Made by a program: the position numbers and the translations under genes. From the NCBI GenBank assembly GCA_049966155.1, contig JBMFVE010000005.1, positions 1-64,000 on the forward strand: a stretch of 64,000 nucleotides of DNA. Reading direction: 5' to 3'. The notes below the pieces were generated by a model. That model was given only the letters and a program-made list of their open reading frames with translations, searched no databases and was not told where the DNA came from. Shown piece after piece: positions 17,106 through 25,742 of the stretch. Every line of letters starts with the position of its first letter. Position 1 is the stretch's first letter. The DNA comes from JBMFVE01 sp049966155 (GTDB lineage Bacteria; Bacteroidota; Ignavibacteria; Kryptoniales; JAKASW01).

Positions 17106-18125
17106 ATGATACAAAAAATTGAGGATATTAGAAAAGCTGCCCTTACCGAGCTTTCAGAACTACATGACAAACAGGCTTTAGAGAACTTTCGGTTAAAATA
17201 TCTTTCGAGAAAAGGGATCATTTCGCAACTATTTGAAAAAATTAAAGATTTACCGAAAGAAGAAAAGCCAACCATTGGGAAAGCGCTAAATGACCTGCGC
17301 GAGGAGATTGAAGCATATTTTGAAAATATTCGGAATCAAATTGAACTTCAAAAAAAAGAAAAAGCAGAGAGAATAGACCTTACGATTCCGGGTAGAAAAA
17401 GATATGTTGGCCGGAAACATCCACTCACACAAACTATGGATGAAATCAAGAGAATTTTCTTCAGGCTTGGATTTGGAATATCATACGGACCGGAGATCGA
17501 AGACGATTATCACAACTTTGAAGCTCTAAACTTTCCGCCAGACCATCCTGCACGTGACATGCAGGATACGTTCTTTGTAAAAGGTGGGTCGGGAAAATAT
17601 CTGTTGCGGACACATACTTCTCCGGTACAGATCAGGATAATGGAAAATAACAATCCGCCAATACGAGTCATCATTCCAGGCCGCGTGTATCGAAACGAAG
17701 CTATAAGCGCCCGCAGTTATTGTTTATTTCATCAGGTAGAAGGACTTTATGTGGACAAGAATGTCAGCTTCGCTGAGCTAAAGGGGACAATTGGATTTTT
17801 TGCAAGGGAATTTTTCGGTTCGGGTGTAAAGCTTCGCTTCCGACCGAGCTTTTTCCCGTTTACCGAACCAAGTGCTGAAGTTGATATATCCTGCTTCATA
17901 TGTGGAGGAAAGGGCTGCAAGGTTTGCAAATATTCTGGATGGTTAGAAATACTCGGTTGCGGAATGGTCGATCCAAACCTTTACAGGTATGTCGGCTACA
18001 ACGAACACGAGGTCAATGGTTATGCATTTGGAATGGGAATAGAGCGAATAACCCTGCTTCGCTACGGAATAGATGACATAAGATTGTTTTTTGAAAACGA
18101 TTTGAGATTCTTAAAACAGTTCTAA
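17106..18125 (+). CDS. pheS: Phenylalanyl-tRNA synthetase alpha subunit
   Basis: A 339-residue class II catalytic subunit. It has an N-terminal coiled coil (about 1-90) that contacts tRNA-Phe, then the catalytic core with [31 protein letters not shown] (motif 2 region), the cysteine cluster [20 protein letters not shown] and motif 3 [20 protein letters not shown]. It forms an alpha2-beta2 enzyme with PheT, whose gene starts four bases downstream. Length is normal. A terminator and a 210-base gap separate it from rplT. Confidence 0.97.
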   Translation: MIQKIEDIRKAALTELSELHDKQALENFRLKYLSRKGIISQLFEKIKDLPKEEKPTIGKALNDLREEIEAYFENIRNQIELQKKEKAERIDLTIPGRKRYVGRKHPLTQTMDEIKRIFFRLGFGISYGPEIEDDYHNFEALNFPPDHPARDMQDTFFVKGGSGKYLLRTHTSPVQIRIMENNNPPIRVIIPGRVYRNEAISARSYCLFHQVEGLYVDKNVSFAELKGTIGFFAREFFGSGVKLRFRPSFFPFTEPSAEVDISCFICGGKGCKVCKYSGWLEILGCGMVDPNLYRYVGYNEHEVNGYAFGMGIERITLLRYGIDDIRLFFENDLRFLKQF

Positions 18126-18129
18126 AAAC

Positions 18130-20556
18130 ATGAAGATATCGAGAAAATGGCTGGAGAAGTTTGTCAATCTCAATGGTATTTTAAACGAAGACATTGCAAA
18201 CCAACTGACGATGCGCGGGATTGAGGTTGAGTCTTTTGAAAACCTTTCAGTAAAATACAACGGGATTGTTATTGGAAAGGTGCTCGATGTGGCCAGACAT
18301 CCAAATGCTGAAAAACTCAAAATCTGCGAGGTGGATATCGGTAATGAAGTTAAAAATATTATCTGTGGAGCACCTAACGTTGCCACAGGGCAGTATGTAG
18401 CCGTAGGGCTTGTTGGCGCAATCATCCCGCATGATCAACACGATCCTGAAGGCAAACCATTTAAGCTTGGAAAGGCAAAGATTCGCGGAGTTGAATCTCA
18501 GGGAATGATCTGCTCTGAATATGAGCTTGATCTTGGCAATGATAAAGCCGGGATCATGGTTTTGGATGAAAACGCCCCGGTTGGAGCTTCATTGGCACAA
18601 TTCCTCGAATTAGACGACACTATTTTTGAAATAAGCATTACCCCAAATAGGCCGGACTGTTTATCACATGTAGGGATTGCCCGTGAGGTCGCTGCAGCCT
18701 TTTCCCGTAAGCTGCAACATCCCTACCACGACATCCATGAAGGAACAAAATCGGTTACACAGTTTGCAACAGTTGAAGTGCTTGACCACACGTTATGCCC
18801 GAGATATTCTGCGAGAGTTGTCACTGGCACCAAAGTGGTGCCGTCTCCGCGCTGGTTGAGAAGTGCTTTGGAACGAGTCGGGATGCGTTCAATAAACAAT
18901 GTGGTGGATGCAACAAATTACGTAATGCTTGAACTAGGACAACCTCTTCATGCGTTCGATTTAGACCGCCTCGAAGGTAGAAAAATTGTTGTCCGAAAGC
19001 CGCACCCATTTGAAACGAGATTTACAACTCTCGATGGCAAAGAACGAGAAGTTGATTCTGATATGCTAATAATTGCCGATGCTGAAAAGGTTGTTGCGAT
19101 AGCAGGGGTGATGGGTGGACAAAACAGCGAGATAAATTCAGCATCCACTAATATTTTTCTCGAAAGTGCAAATTTCCTCCCTTCAGCCATACGGAGAGCA
19201 TCAAAAAAGCTAGGCCTCTCTTCTGAGGCATCTTACAGATTTGAAAGAGGAGTCGACCCCAATTTGACTGTACTTGCGGCCGACCTTGCAGCTGCGATCA
19301 TTCAAGAGACCGGCGGAGGTGAAATCGCTTCGGGAATCATAGACGTTAAGGCATCTGATTTTCCGCGAAAAAAAATCAGTGTCAATGTAAAGAGAATAAA
19401 TCAACTCCTTGGATTAAATCTGAATCGCCAGGAAGTTAAACAACTCCTTGAGTCAATAGACATAAATTCAGCAGAGGATTACGAAGACACGATACAATGT
19501 TCAATCCCAACTTTCAGGGGAGACATCGACAGAGAAGTAGATATAGTTGAAGAAGTTGCACGTCTCTATGGCTATGAGAAAATACCTGACGGACTAAAAA
19601 CTGAACTTTCGTTTGATTCTCGTTTCAGGGAAGACAAAAATATTGACGAAATTAGGGATTTCCTTTCCGGCGCAGGGTTTGTCGAGATTGTCACAAACTC
19701 ATTACAGCCAGGAGATCCAACGTCTAAAAGCTCTGACCTGGCAGTGCAGCTGGCCAATCCCATAAGTGACGAGATGGCAGCTATGCGAACATCCATGCTA
19801 CCGAGCACTTTAGCTGTTGTAAAAACAAACTTATCACATTCTGTATTAAATTTAAAACTTTTTGAGATTGGTCGAATTTATTTAGTCTCTCCATTTAAAC
19901 AAATCGTCGGCACGTTTCTTGAGGTAAATAAGCTGGCAATAGCATTGACAGGGTTTGCAGACCCAATCTCTTTCGACCGACCTGAGCATCCCTTTGATAT
20001 TTTCGACCTTAAGTCCGAGATCGAGAGACTTTTCGAGAGATTCAAGCTTGACAATTGGGAGTTTATTTCTTATGATAGTAGAAAGGAATACCGGCAATCC
20101 CTCAAGATAATTGTTGACGGCAAGGACGCTGGTATTCTTGGACAGGTCAGTGCAATGCAATTATCAGAATATGACATAGAACAAGATGTTCTGTTCGCCG
20201 AAATTGACCTAGACGTTCTGGCGTCAGGCATTAAAACAATTAAGCGGTATAAATCGCTTCCAAAATTTCCGTATGCTTTCATAGATTTGTCATTTATCGT
20301 GGATGCCAATGTGCCCGTTGGCAATCTTATATCATCGATAAGAAGAATTGCTGGCAAGAATTTCAGAGAGATCAACCTCTTCGACGTATATGCTGGCGAA
20401 GGCATTCCTGAAGGCAAGAAGAGCGTTGCGTTTAGTGTCGCCGTTGGCAGTGACGACCGCACACTTAACGATTCTGATATATCAAATTTCATCAACAGTG
20501 TAGACCAGCAACTTAAAGAAGAATTTGGTGCTGTGCTTCGAAAACAAAAAACATGA
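18130..20556 (+). CDS. pheT: Phenylalanyl-tRNA synthetase beta subunit
   Basis: An 808-residue subunit with the expected domain order: tRNA-binding EMAP-II-like domain (about 40-150, with HPNAEKLKICEVDIG), B3/B4 editing domain (EISITPNRPDCLSHVGIARE; NNVVDATNYVMLELGQPLHAFD), B5 DNA-binding-like domain (about 400-475), the catalytic-like core and a C-terminal ferredoxin-fold anticodon-binding domain (about 715-808, SLPKFPYAFIDLSFIVD). Editing removes mischarged Tyr from tRNA-Phe. Length and order are standard. The stop lies 7 bases before the next gene's ATG. Confidence 0.97.
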   Translation: MKISRKWLEKFVNLNGILNEDIANQLTMRGIEVESFENLSVKYNGIVIGKVLDVARHPNAEKLKICEVDIGNEVKNIICGAPNVATGQYVAVGLVGAIIPHDQHDPEGKPFKLGKAKIRGVESQGMICSEYELDLGNDKAGIMVLDENAPVGASLAQFLELDDTIFEISITPNRPDCLSHVGIAREVAAAFSRKLQHPYHDIHEGTKSVTQFATVEVLDHTLCPRYSARVVTGTKVVPSPRWLRSALERVGMRSINNVVDATNYVMLELGQPLHAFDLDRLEGRKIVVRKPHPFETRFTTLDGKEREVDSDMLIIADAEKVVAIAGVMGGQNSEINSASTNIFLESANFLPSAIRRASKKLGLSSEASYRFERGVDPNLTVLAADLAAAIIQETGGGEIASGIIDVKASDFPRKKISVNVKRINQLLGLNLNRQEVKQLLESIDINSAEDYEDTIQCSIPTFRGDIDREVDIVEEVARLYGYEKIPDGLKTELSFDSRFREDKNIDEIRDFLSGAGFVEIVTNSLQPGDPTSKSSDLAVQLANPISDEMAAMRTSMLPSTLAVVKTNLSHSVLNLKLFEIGRIYLVSPFKQIVGTFLEVNKLAIALTGFADPISFDRPEHPFDIFDLKSEIERLFERFKLDNWEFISYDSRKEYRQSLKIIVDGKDAGILGQVSAMQLSEYDIEQDVLFAEIDLDVLASGIKTIKRYKSLPKFPYAFIDLSFIVDANVPVGNLISSIRRIAGKNFREINLFDVYAGEGIPEGKKSVAFSVAVGSDDRTLNDSDISNFINSVDQQLKEEFGAVLRKQKT

Positions 20557-20563
20557 AAAGACT

Positions 20564-20881
20564 ATGGGCGCCGACTCGAACCTCACGGACGAGCAACACT
20601 TATCAGTGAAGAAACAACTCCTTGTGGAGCTGTGGCAGGAAGTCAAAAGGGCTGTAGAAATTGCCGGCACACTGAGACTTGAGAATGAAAATCTTAAACG
20701 CGAAGCAGCGGAACACGCTGCAGAGAAAGACGCCCTCGTAAGGAAAATCAAGGAATTGGAACAACTGTTAACAGCGCGGCAACAAAAATCAAACATTCTT
20801 GATGAAAAGGAGAAGGAGAGAGTTTTGGCAGCGGCAAAGGATTTAATTAAAAAAATAGATAAACAAATTAATTTGTTTTGA
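20564..20881 (+). CDS. Small coiled-coil protein between pheT and zapA (ZapB-like position)
   Basis: A 105-residue, charged protein without membrane segments. Residues about 15-75 are a heptad-type coiled coil (LLVELWQEVKRAVEIAGTLRL and following), with a lysine-rich end KDLIKKIDKQINLF. It lies directly before zapA, the gene for a positive regulator of FtsZ ring assembly, and similar short coiled-coil genes sit before zapA in many Bacteroidota. A role in cell division is inferred from position only; it is not a recognisable ZapB homologue. The ATG at 20564 was chosen because an upstream GTG would overlap pheT by 32 bases. Confidence 0.75.
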   Translation: MGADSNLTDEQHLSVKKQLLVELWQEVKRAVEIAGTLRLENENLKREAAEHAAEKDALVRKIKELEQLLTARQQKSNILDEKEKERVLAAAKDLIKKIDKQINLF

Positions 20882-20896
20882 CCTCGGAGCTAAAGG

Positions 20897-21187
20897 ATGG
20901 ATAAGAAAAGTATTCGCGTCACCATCTTAGGCAAGGAATATCCTCTTAGAGTAGATGATGAAGAAAAAGCACTAAAAGTGGTTTCGTACGTAGATTCTCT
21001 TTTAAATGAATTGTTGGAAAAAAATCCAGGTGCACCAACCTCAACGATTGCTGTAATCGCAGCACTCAACATCGCAGAACAGCTCTTCGATCTTAAAGAA
21101 AAGGTGCACAACGAAGGAATTGACATATCCGACCTTGTCGGTGTAATTAGTTACTTAAGAGAGAATTTCCCCGTCGAAATGATTTAA
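20897..21187 (+). CDS. zapA: Cell division protein ZapA
   Basis: This 96-residue protein begins with the ZapA N-terminal beta-hairpin (SIRVTILGKEYPLRVDDEEK) followed by a long helix with SYVDSLLNELLEKNPGAPTS and NIAEQLFDLKEK, the usual dimer/tetramer coiled coil. ZapA cross-links FtsZ protofilaments at midcell. Length and pattern match the family. In gamma-proteobacteria zapA is directly followed by the 6S RNA gene, and a 6S-like RNA also follows here. Confidence 0.9.
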   Translation: MDKKSIRVTILGKEYPLRVDDEEKALKVVSYVDSLLNELLEKNPGAPTSTIAVIAALNIAEQLFDLKEKVHNEGIDISDLVGVISYLRENFPVEMI

Positions 21188-21213
21188 TGTTCTTTTAAAA
21201 AATGGTGCGAGCT

Positions 21214-21237
21214 TGTTTTTAAAGCTCTATTTTCATT
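21214..21237 (+). promoter_or_regulatory. Promoter of the 6S-like RNA
   Basis: TTG at 21213-21215 and TATTTTCA at 21229-21236 resemble the Bacteroidota -33 TTTG / -7 TAnnTTTG promoter. The -7 box ends immediately before the first paired base of the RNA (21238), which fits transcription starting there. Confidence 0.4.
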
Positions 21238-21452
21238 AGCCGCGCGGCACCGTGGTCAAAACACGAAAGAACTGCTAAGTAAATAATTATGGGAGCCCGG
21301 CTCGTGAACGATGAATGCAGGCCTCAGTCCCTCATTCTTGAGGGATTAGGCTACCTATGGTGGCCTACGGTGGAAGCATGATTCGTTTAGGAGGGCACCC
21401 ACCGTGTAGAGACGGGTTCTTTCCTGTCTACCACATGCAGCGCGGCTTTTTT
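21237..21452 (+). ncRNA. ssrS: Structured non-coding RNA, probable 6S RNA
   Basis: A gene-free stretch of about 215 bases between zapA and rny is highly structured. Its ends pair perfectly (AGCCGCGC 21238-21245 with GCGCGGCT 21440-21447) and the 3' arm runs into TTTTTT, a built-in terminator. Inside are a further 5-base closing stem (GTGGT/ACCAC), GAAAGAA/TTCTTTC, ACGGTGG/CCACCGT, and a long apical hairpin with CCCTCA-TTCT-TGAGGG extended by AGGC/GCCT. Length, rod-like closing stem, terminator and position right after zapA are those of 6S RNA, which binds sigma-70 holoenzyme by mimicking an open promoter. Identity is inference: the covariance model was not run. Confidence 0.65.
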
Positions 21453-21474
21453 GATATAAACATTTGGAGGCTCA

Positions 21475-23031
21475 ATGATCACTACGATAATTTTGTCTGC
21501 AATTATAGCTTTGGCTGCATTCTTCGCCGGATGGTACGTGCAGTCAAGTTTAACCAAAAAAAAGATTGGCAGTGCAGAGCAAAAAGCCAGAGAAATACTT
21601 GAGACAGCTGAACGAGATGCTAATGCTATAAAAAAAGAAAAGTTAGTCGAAGTTAAGGATGAGTGGCTGAAGAAAAAACAGGAGCTCGATAACGAATTCA
21701 ACAGCAGGCAACGTCGAATTCAAAATATTGAGAAGCAGCTCAATGCTAAAGAAGAGAACCTAGAAAGAAAGGCTGAAGCTCTACGATCACAGGAAAAATC
21801 CTTACGATCTCAGGAAGCCGAAATGAGAGAACGCACAAAAGTTCTTGAGGCACGTGAGCGACAGATTGATCAGCTCATCAGTGAGCAAACAGAAAAGCTG
21901 GAGAAGATTTCCAATATCTCAAGAGAAGAAGCAAAAAAAATGCTAATGGAAAATCTTATTAATGAAGTCAAATCTGAAGCTGCAATGCAAATTCGTGAGA
22001 TCAGGGAACGCACCCGCATTGAGGCAAAAAAGGAAGCACAAAAAATTATAGTGCAGGCTATCCAGCGGACCGCTGCGGATCACTCCGTTGAAACAACCGT
22101 AAGTGTTGTAAGCCTGCCTAGCGAGGAAATGAAGGGTAGAATCATTGGCCGTGAGGGAAGAAATATTCGCTCCTTCGAAGCTGCAACCGGGTGCGATATA
22201 ATAGTTGACGACACACCTGACGCCGTCGTCATTTCTGGATTTGATCCTTTTCGCCGGGAGGTGGCACGCATTGCACTGGAAAGACTCATTGCTGACGGAA
22301 GAATTCATCCCACGAAGATTGAAGAGGTTATTGAAAAGGTGCGCAATGAACTTGAGGAGGAGGTAATACAGATCGGGGAAGACGCCCTGCTTGAAGTTGG
22401 GATACATGGCGTTCATCCGGAACTTGTAAAACTTCTTGGCAAAATGAAATATAGGTCTAGCTACGGGCAAAATGTCCTTCAGCACAGTATAGAGGTTGCC
22501 TTCCTGAGCGGGTTGATGGCAATAGAGCTAGGATTAGACGCATTGCTTGCTAAACGGGCTGGACTTTTTCATGATATCGGTAAAGTGGTGGATAAAAATG
22601 TCGAGGGCCCACACGCCCTCATAGGTTATGAACTTGCAAAAAAATACAATGAGAATCCCGTGGTAGCCAACGCAATCGGCTCGCACCACGAGGACATTGA
22701 AATGGAGACTCCAATCGCTGCTCTTGTTCAGGCTGCAGATGCCATAAGCGGTGCCAGACCAGGCGCACGCCGCGAATCGCTAGAGGGCTATGTGAAGCGT
22801 TTGGAAAAACTGGAGAGCATAGCAAATTCATTCTCTGGAGTCGCAAAAACCTATGCAATTCAGGCTGGACGAGAAGTGCGCGTCATAGTTGAACCGGATA
22901 AAGTAAATGACCTGTTTGCCGACCAACTTGCACACGATATTGCACAAAAAATACAGGATCAAATGGAATATCCGGGACAAATTAAGGTTACCGTTATACG
23001 GGAAGTTAGAAGTGTACAATACGCAAAATGA
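21475..23031 (+). CDS. rny: Ribonuclease Y
   Basis: A 518-residue endoribonuclease that starts mRNA decay at the membrane. The N-terminal helix ([20 protein letters not shown]) is the membrane anchor, followed by a long coiled coil (about 25-190), a KH RNA-binding domain with [17 protein letters not shown] (about 215-235) and an HD domain with [10 protein letters not shown] and GSHHEDIE holding the metal-binding histidines and aspartate. Length is typical. GGAGG lies 6 bases before the ATG. coaE follows with a short gap. Confidence 0.96.
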   Translation: MITTIILSAIIALAAFFAGWYVQSSLTKKKIGSAEQKAREILETAERDANAIKKEKLVEVKDEWLKKKQELDNEFNSRQRRIQNIEKQLNAKEENLERKAEALRSQEKSLRSQEAEMRERTKVLEARERQIDQLISEQTEKLEKISNISREEAKKMLMENLINEVKSEAAMQIREIRERTRIEAKKEAQKIIVQAIQRTAADHSVETTVSVVSLPSEEMKGRIIGREGRNIRSFEAATGCDIIVDDTPDAVVISGFDPFRREVARIALERLIADGRIHPTKIEEVIEKVRNELEEEVIQIGEDALLEVGIHGVHPELVKLLGKMKYRSSYGQNVLQHSIEVAFLSGLMAIELGLDALLAKRAGLFHDIGKVVDKNVEGPHALIGYELAKKYNENPVVANAIGSHHEDIEMETPIAALVQAADAISGARPGARRESLEGYVKRLEKLESIANSFSGVAKTYAIQAGREVRVIVEPDKVNDLFADQLAHDIAQKIQDQMEYPGQIKVTVIREVRSVQYAK

Positions 23032-23041
23032 GAAAAATGTT

Positions 23042-23644
23042 GTGCTCAAAGTAGGCTTAACTGGAAATATCGGGAGCGGGAAATCTACTGCTGCCAGATT
23101 CTTTGCTGAACTCGGAGTCCCGGTTTTCGATGCAGATAAAATTGGACACGAGTTGCTTGAAAAAAATAAGAAGATTCAGAAGCTTATCACAAAAGAGTTT
23201 GGCCGTGAAATACTCGAAAACGGTCAAATAAGCCGACAAAAACTTTCCGTTATTGTCTTTAATGATCCAGTGAAGTTAGCTGCACTCGAGGAAATCCTTC
23301 ACCCTGAAATTATAAGAGAACTCTCTGCAAGGGCACGATCATTCCACAACAAGCCATATTCAATTGCAGAGGCAACGCTAATATACGAGGCGCGACTATC
23401 CAATAAATTTGATTATATTATTGTCGTTACCGCAGACGAAAATACTGCTATTAAGCGCGCAGCGCAAAACCTGAAGAAGCCGGTGGAAGAAATCGAAAAG
23501 AGAATGAAGACACAAATCCCACAGTCTGAGAAAGAAAAACTTGCAGATTTTGTAATTTCTAACAATGGCTCAGTCGAAAATTTAAAAGCGAAGGTCAGGC
23601 TAATCCACAGCATTTTGCTTTCACTTGCCACACAAAAATCATAA
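23042..23644 (+). CDS. coaE: Dephospho-CoA kinase
   Basis: A 200-residue P-loop kinase that phosphorylates the 3' hydroxyl of dephospho-CoA, the last step of CoA synthesis. Walker A is VGLTGNIGSGKSTAARFF at the very N-terminus, then the substrate segment FDADKIGHELL and the lid ARSFHNKPYSIAEATLIYEA. The conserved start places initiation at GTG 23042, ten bases after the rny stop; no ATG is in frame closer than far inside rny. dapF follows three bases after the stop. Confidence 0.93.
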   Translation: MLKVGLTGNIGSGKSTAARFFAELGVPVFDADKIGHELLEKNKKIQKLITKEFGREILENGQISRQKLSVIVFNDPVKLAALEEILHPEIIRELSARARSFHNKPYSIAEATLIYEARLSNKFDYIIVVTADENTAIKRAAQNLKKPVEEIEKRMKTQIPQSEKEKLADFVISNNGSVENLKAKVRLIHSILLSLATQKS

Positions 23645-23646
23645 AA

Positions 23647-24522
23647 ATGTTGGACCTCAAAATAACGAAGATGCACGGTGCGGGGAACGATTTTATTGTT
23701 CTCGATGACTACTCATGCACATTAAGTATACCGCTGGAAAGTCTTGCAAAGGGACTCTGTTCACGGGGGTTTGGACTTGGAACAGATGGACTTCTCGTAT
23801 TGAGAAAGAGTGAGTCGGTTGACTTTGAGATGATTTATCTTAACTCCGATGGAAGCTACGGAGGAATGTGCGGCAATGGGGGGAGATGCATTGCCCGCTA
23901 CGCTAATCTCAAAGGGATATCATCCCGGAACGTAAAATTTTTAGCCCACGGCCAAATTTATACTGCGGAAGTGTTTGACAGCAATAAAGTTCGACTCTAT
24001 TTGCCAGATCCTGACAAAATAATTCCTGACCTCCCAGTCCCCGTTGGAACAAACCTGGTAAATACAGTCTACGTCTACCCTAACACAGATCACACCGTCC
24101 TTTTCCAGGGAGAGGGTTTCGAGGATATTGAAAGCATCGACATTATCCCTTTTGCCAGAGTCATAAGGTACAACTTTGAAGTCTTCTCTCAAGGAACAAA
24201 TGTAAACCTTGTAAAAAAAATTGGAGAGAACAAAATTAGAATGCGAACGTATGAACGGGGAGTTGAAAATGAGACACTGGCTTGCGGAACGGGATCTGTA
24301 GCGAGTGCAATAGGTGCCTCATTAAAATATGGAATGAAATCACCAATTGATGTGAAGACAACTGGAGGTGAAATACTTCGTGTTTATTTTAATCGTAACG
24401 GGTCTAGTTTCAGCAACATATCTCTTGAAGGAAGTGCCGTTGTACTTTTTGAAACGAGCGTCATTTATGACCAGAAGCTCAACATGATTGTTGACAGATT
24501 TGATGGACATAAGACAGTTTGA
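23647..24522 (+). CDS. dapF: Diaminopimelate epimerase
   Basis: A 291-residue enzyme that interconverts LL- and meso-diaminopimelate for lysine and peptidoglycan. It starts with KMHGAGNDFIVLDD and has both catalytic cysteines in their signatures, MCGNGGRCIARYANL and LACGTGSVASAIG. The protein is slightly longer than the usual 270-280 residues. It implies meso-DAP type peptidoglycan. Its 3' end overlaps the next gene by 20 bases. Confidence 0.96.
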   Translation: MLDLKITKMHGAGNDFIVLDDYSCTLSIPLESLAKGLCSRGFGLGTDGLLVLRKSESVDFEMIYLNSDGSYGGMCGNGGRCIARYANLKGISSRNVKFLAHGQIYTAEVFDSNKVRLYLPDPDKIIPDLPVPVGTNLVNTVYVYPNTDHTVLFQGEGFEDIESIDIIPFARVIRYNFEVFSQGTNVNLVKKIGENKIRMRTYERGVENETLACGTGSVASAIGASLKYGMKSPIDVKTTGGEILRVYFNRNGSSFSNISLEGSAVVLFETSVIYDQKLNMIVDRFDGHKTV

Positions 24523-24874
24523 AGAACTTGTTGAAAAAAGTTTTGATGAATTGCCTTCTGAGTTCAAGGAAAAAATGGAAAATGTACACATTGTTGTGCA
24601 GGATTTTCCAGACGAAGAAGACTTACGAAGTGCTCAGCTCGGTAGGAGTAATTTGCTTCTTGGGCTTTACTCAGGTGTTCCACTGACAAAAAGAGGAATC
24701 GGATACGGGATGTATCCTGTAGTACCTGATAGAATAAAGCTTTACAAATCAAACATAGAAGCCGTGTGCAAAACTGATAAGGAGGTTGTCGACAAAATTA
24801 AACAGGTTTTGATTCATGAAATTGCTCACTATTTTGGAATGAGTGATTCCGAAATCAGAAAAGCTGGATATTGA
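24503..24874 (+). CDS. Minimal zinc metallopeptidase family protein (HExxH)
   Basis: This 123-residue cytoplasmic protein carries VLIHEIAHYFGMSD at about residues 100-113, a zincin HExxH motif with a further ligand candidate downstream, and the RGIGYGMYPVVPDRIKLYK segment typical of the possible-zinc-metallopeptidase family of about 120 residues. These small zincins are common next to housekeeping genes, but their substrates are unknown. The ATG at 24503 overlaps dapF by 20 bases, and its own 3' end overlaps the DedA gene, so translational coupling is likely. Confident in family, not in activity. Confidence 0.85.
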   Translation: MDIRQFEELVEKSFDELPSEFKEKMENVHIVVQDFPDEEDLRSAQLGRSNLLLGLYSGVPLTKRGIGYGMYPVVPDRIKLYKSNIEAVCKTDKEVVDKIKQVLIHEIAHYFGMSDSEIRKAGY

Positions 24875-25448
24875 ATTGGAAAATCTGCTCCGTGAATATG
24901 GTTATGTGACAATCTTCCTGGTTACCCTCCTTGAAGGAGAGACAATTTTGTTAATTGCGGGCATACTGGCACACCAGGGTTTACTCAATATTGAATTTGC
25001 AATCCTATCTGCTTTTCTGGGTTCGACTATTGGTGACCAAATATTCTTTCACCTGGCAAAGCAAGAAGGTTATGATTTTGTAAAAAAATTTAAATATTTG
25101 TCCGCTGTTCTGCCAAAAGCCGAAAAACTGGTCGGAAGATATGGCACAGCCATTGTCTTCGGTGCAAGGTATATCTATGGCCTTCGGACAGCCTTGATAG
25201 TCATGTGTGGACTGGCAAAAATGCCCTTCATAAAGTTTACAGGGGCGAATATTTTTTCTGCAATCATATGGGCTGTTTCTTATGGCTTTCTTGGTTATTT
25301 TCTTGCAGAGTCTGCAGACGCTATAACTGGACTCAAAGAAATTGAAATCTTTCTGGCCGTCGGGTTGGCAATTACCGCGGTGATTTTCTGGATTATCAGA
25401 ACATCCCGTATAAAACCGACGGTTGAAAACTCAAAACAGGAGAAATAA
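24843..25448 (+). CDS. DedA/SNARE-associated family membrane protein
   Basis: A protein of about 200 residues with five to six hydrophobic segments and the DedA signatures LLEGETILLIAGILAHQG near the N-terminus, GSTIGDQIFFHLAKQEG, and the arginine motif FGARYIYGLRTALIVMCG. DedA proteins are inner-membrane flippase-like proteins implicated in undecaprenyl phosphate or phospholipid transport and membrane potential. The frame opens with GTG at 24843, overlapping the metallopeptidase gene by 32 bases; a TTG at 24876 just after that gene's stop gives the more usual N-terminus, so the exact start is uncertain. Confidence 0.87.
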   Translation: MIPKSEKLDIELENLLREYGYVTIFLVTLLEGETILLIAGILAHQGLLNIEFAILSAFLGSTIGDQIFFHLAKQEGYDFVKKFKYLSAVLPKAEKLVGRYGTAIVFGARYIYGLRTALIVMCGLAKMPFIKFTGANIFSAIIWAVSYGFLGYFLAESADAITGLKEIEIFLAVGLAITAVIFWIIRTSRIKPTVENSKQEK

Positions 25449-25736
25449 ATGGCAAAAGTTATACTGGTTGTGAACTACGAGGTCGAACCAAACAAACGCG
25501 AGGAATATCTCTCGCTTATTGAAGAGCTTAAGAAGGGTTATGCTGATTCAAAGATGGCCAAGTTCGAAGTGTATGAGATTCAGGGATTGCAAAATAACTT
25601 TATGGAAATATACACATATAATTCAGAAGAGGAATTCCGAAACTCAGATGACAGTCAATTTGACGACCTCGTTGGTCAAATAAATTCATGCTTAAAAGCT
25701 GATACAGTAAAATCACACACACTTCGGCAAATATGA
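25449..25736 (+). CDS. Small conserved protein, dimeric alpha/beta-barrel-like
   Basis: This 95-residue soluble protein starts with a strand and helix (MAKVILVVNYEVEPNKREEY, then LSLIEELKKGYADSKMAKFE) and a second strand-helix half (EIQGLQNNFMEIYTYNSEEE, then F). The pattern of VVxYEVxPxKREEYL resembles antibiotic-biosynthesis-monooxygenase or NIPSNAP-like ferredoxin folds. No heme or catalytic residue is evident. It begins right after the DedA stop and ends 6 bases before the permease start, so it belongs to the same transcript. Function unknown. Confidence 0.65.
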   Translation: MAKVILVVNYEVEPNKREEYLSLIEELKKGYADSKMAKFEVYEIQGLQNNFMEIYTYNSEEEFRNSDDSQFDDLVGQINSCLKADTVKSHTLRQI

Positions 25737-25742
25737 CAGGGT

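Noticed and set aside
21190..21474. Cobalamin or other riboswitch before rny
   Set aside because: The RNA ends in its own terminator 23 bases before rny, which has a separate ribosome binding site; the conserved cobalamin core was not seen, and a 6S RNA fits length and position better.
22907..23041. Upstream extension of the coaE frame
   Set aside because: It lies inside rny in another frame; the conserved kinase N-terminus begins at GTG 23042.
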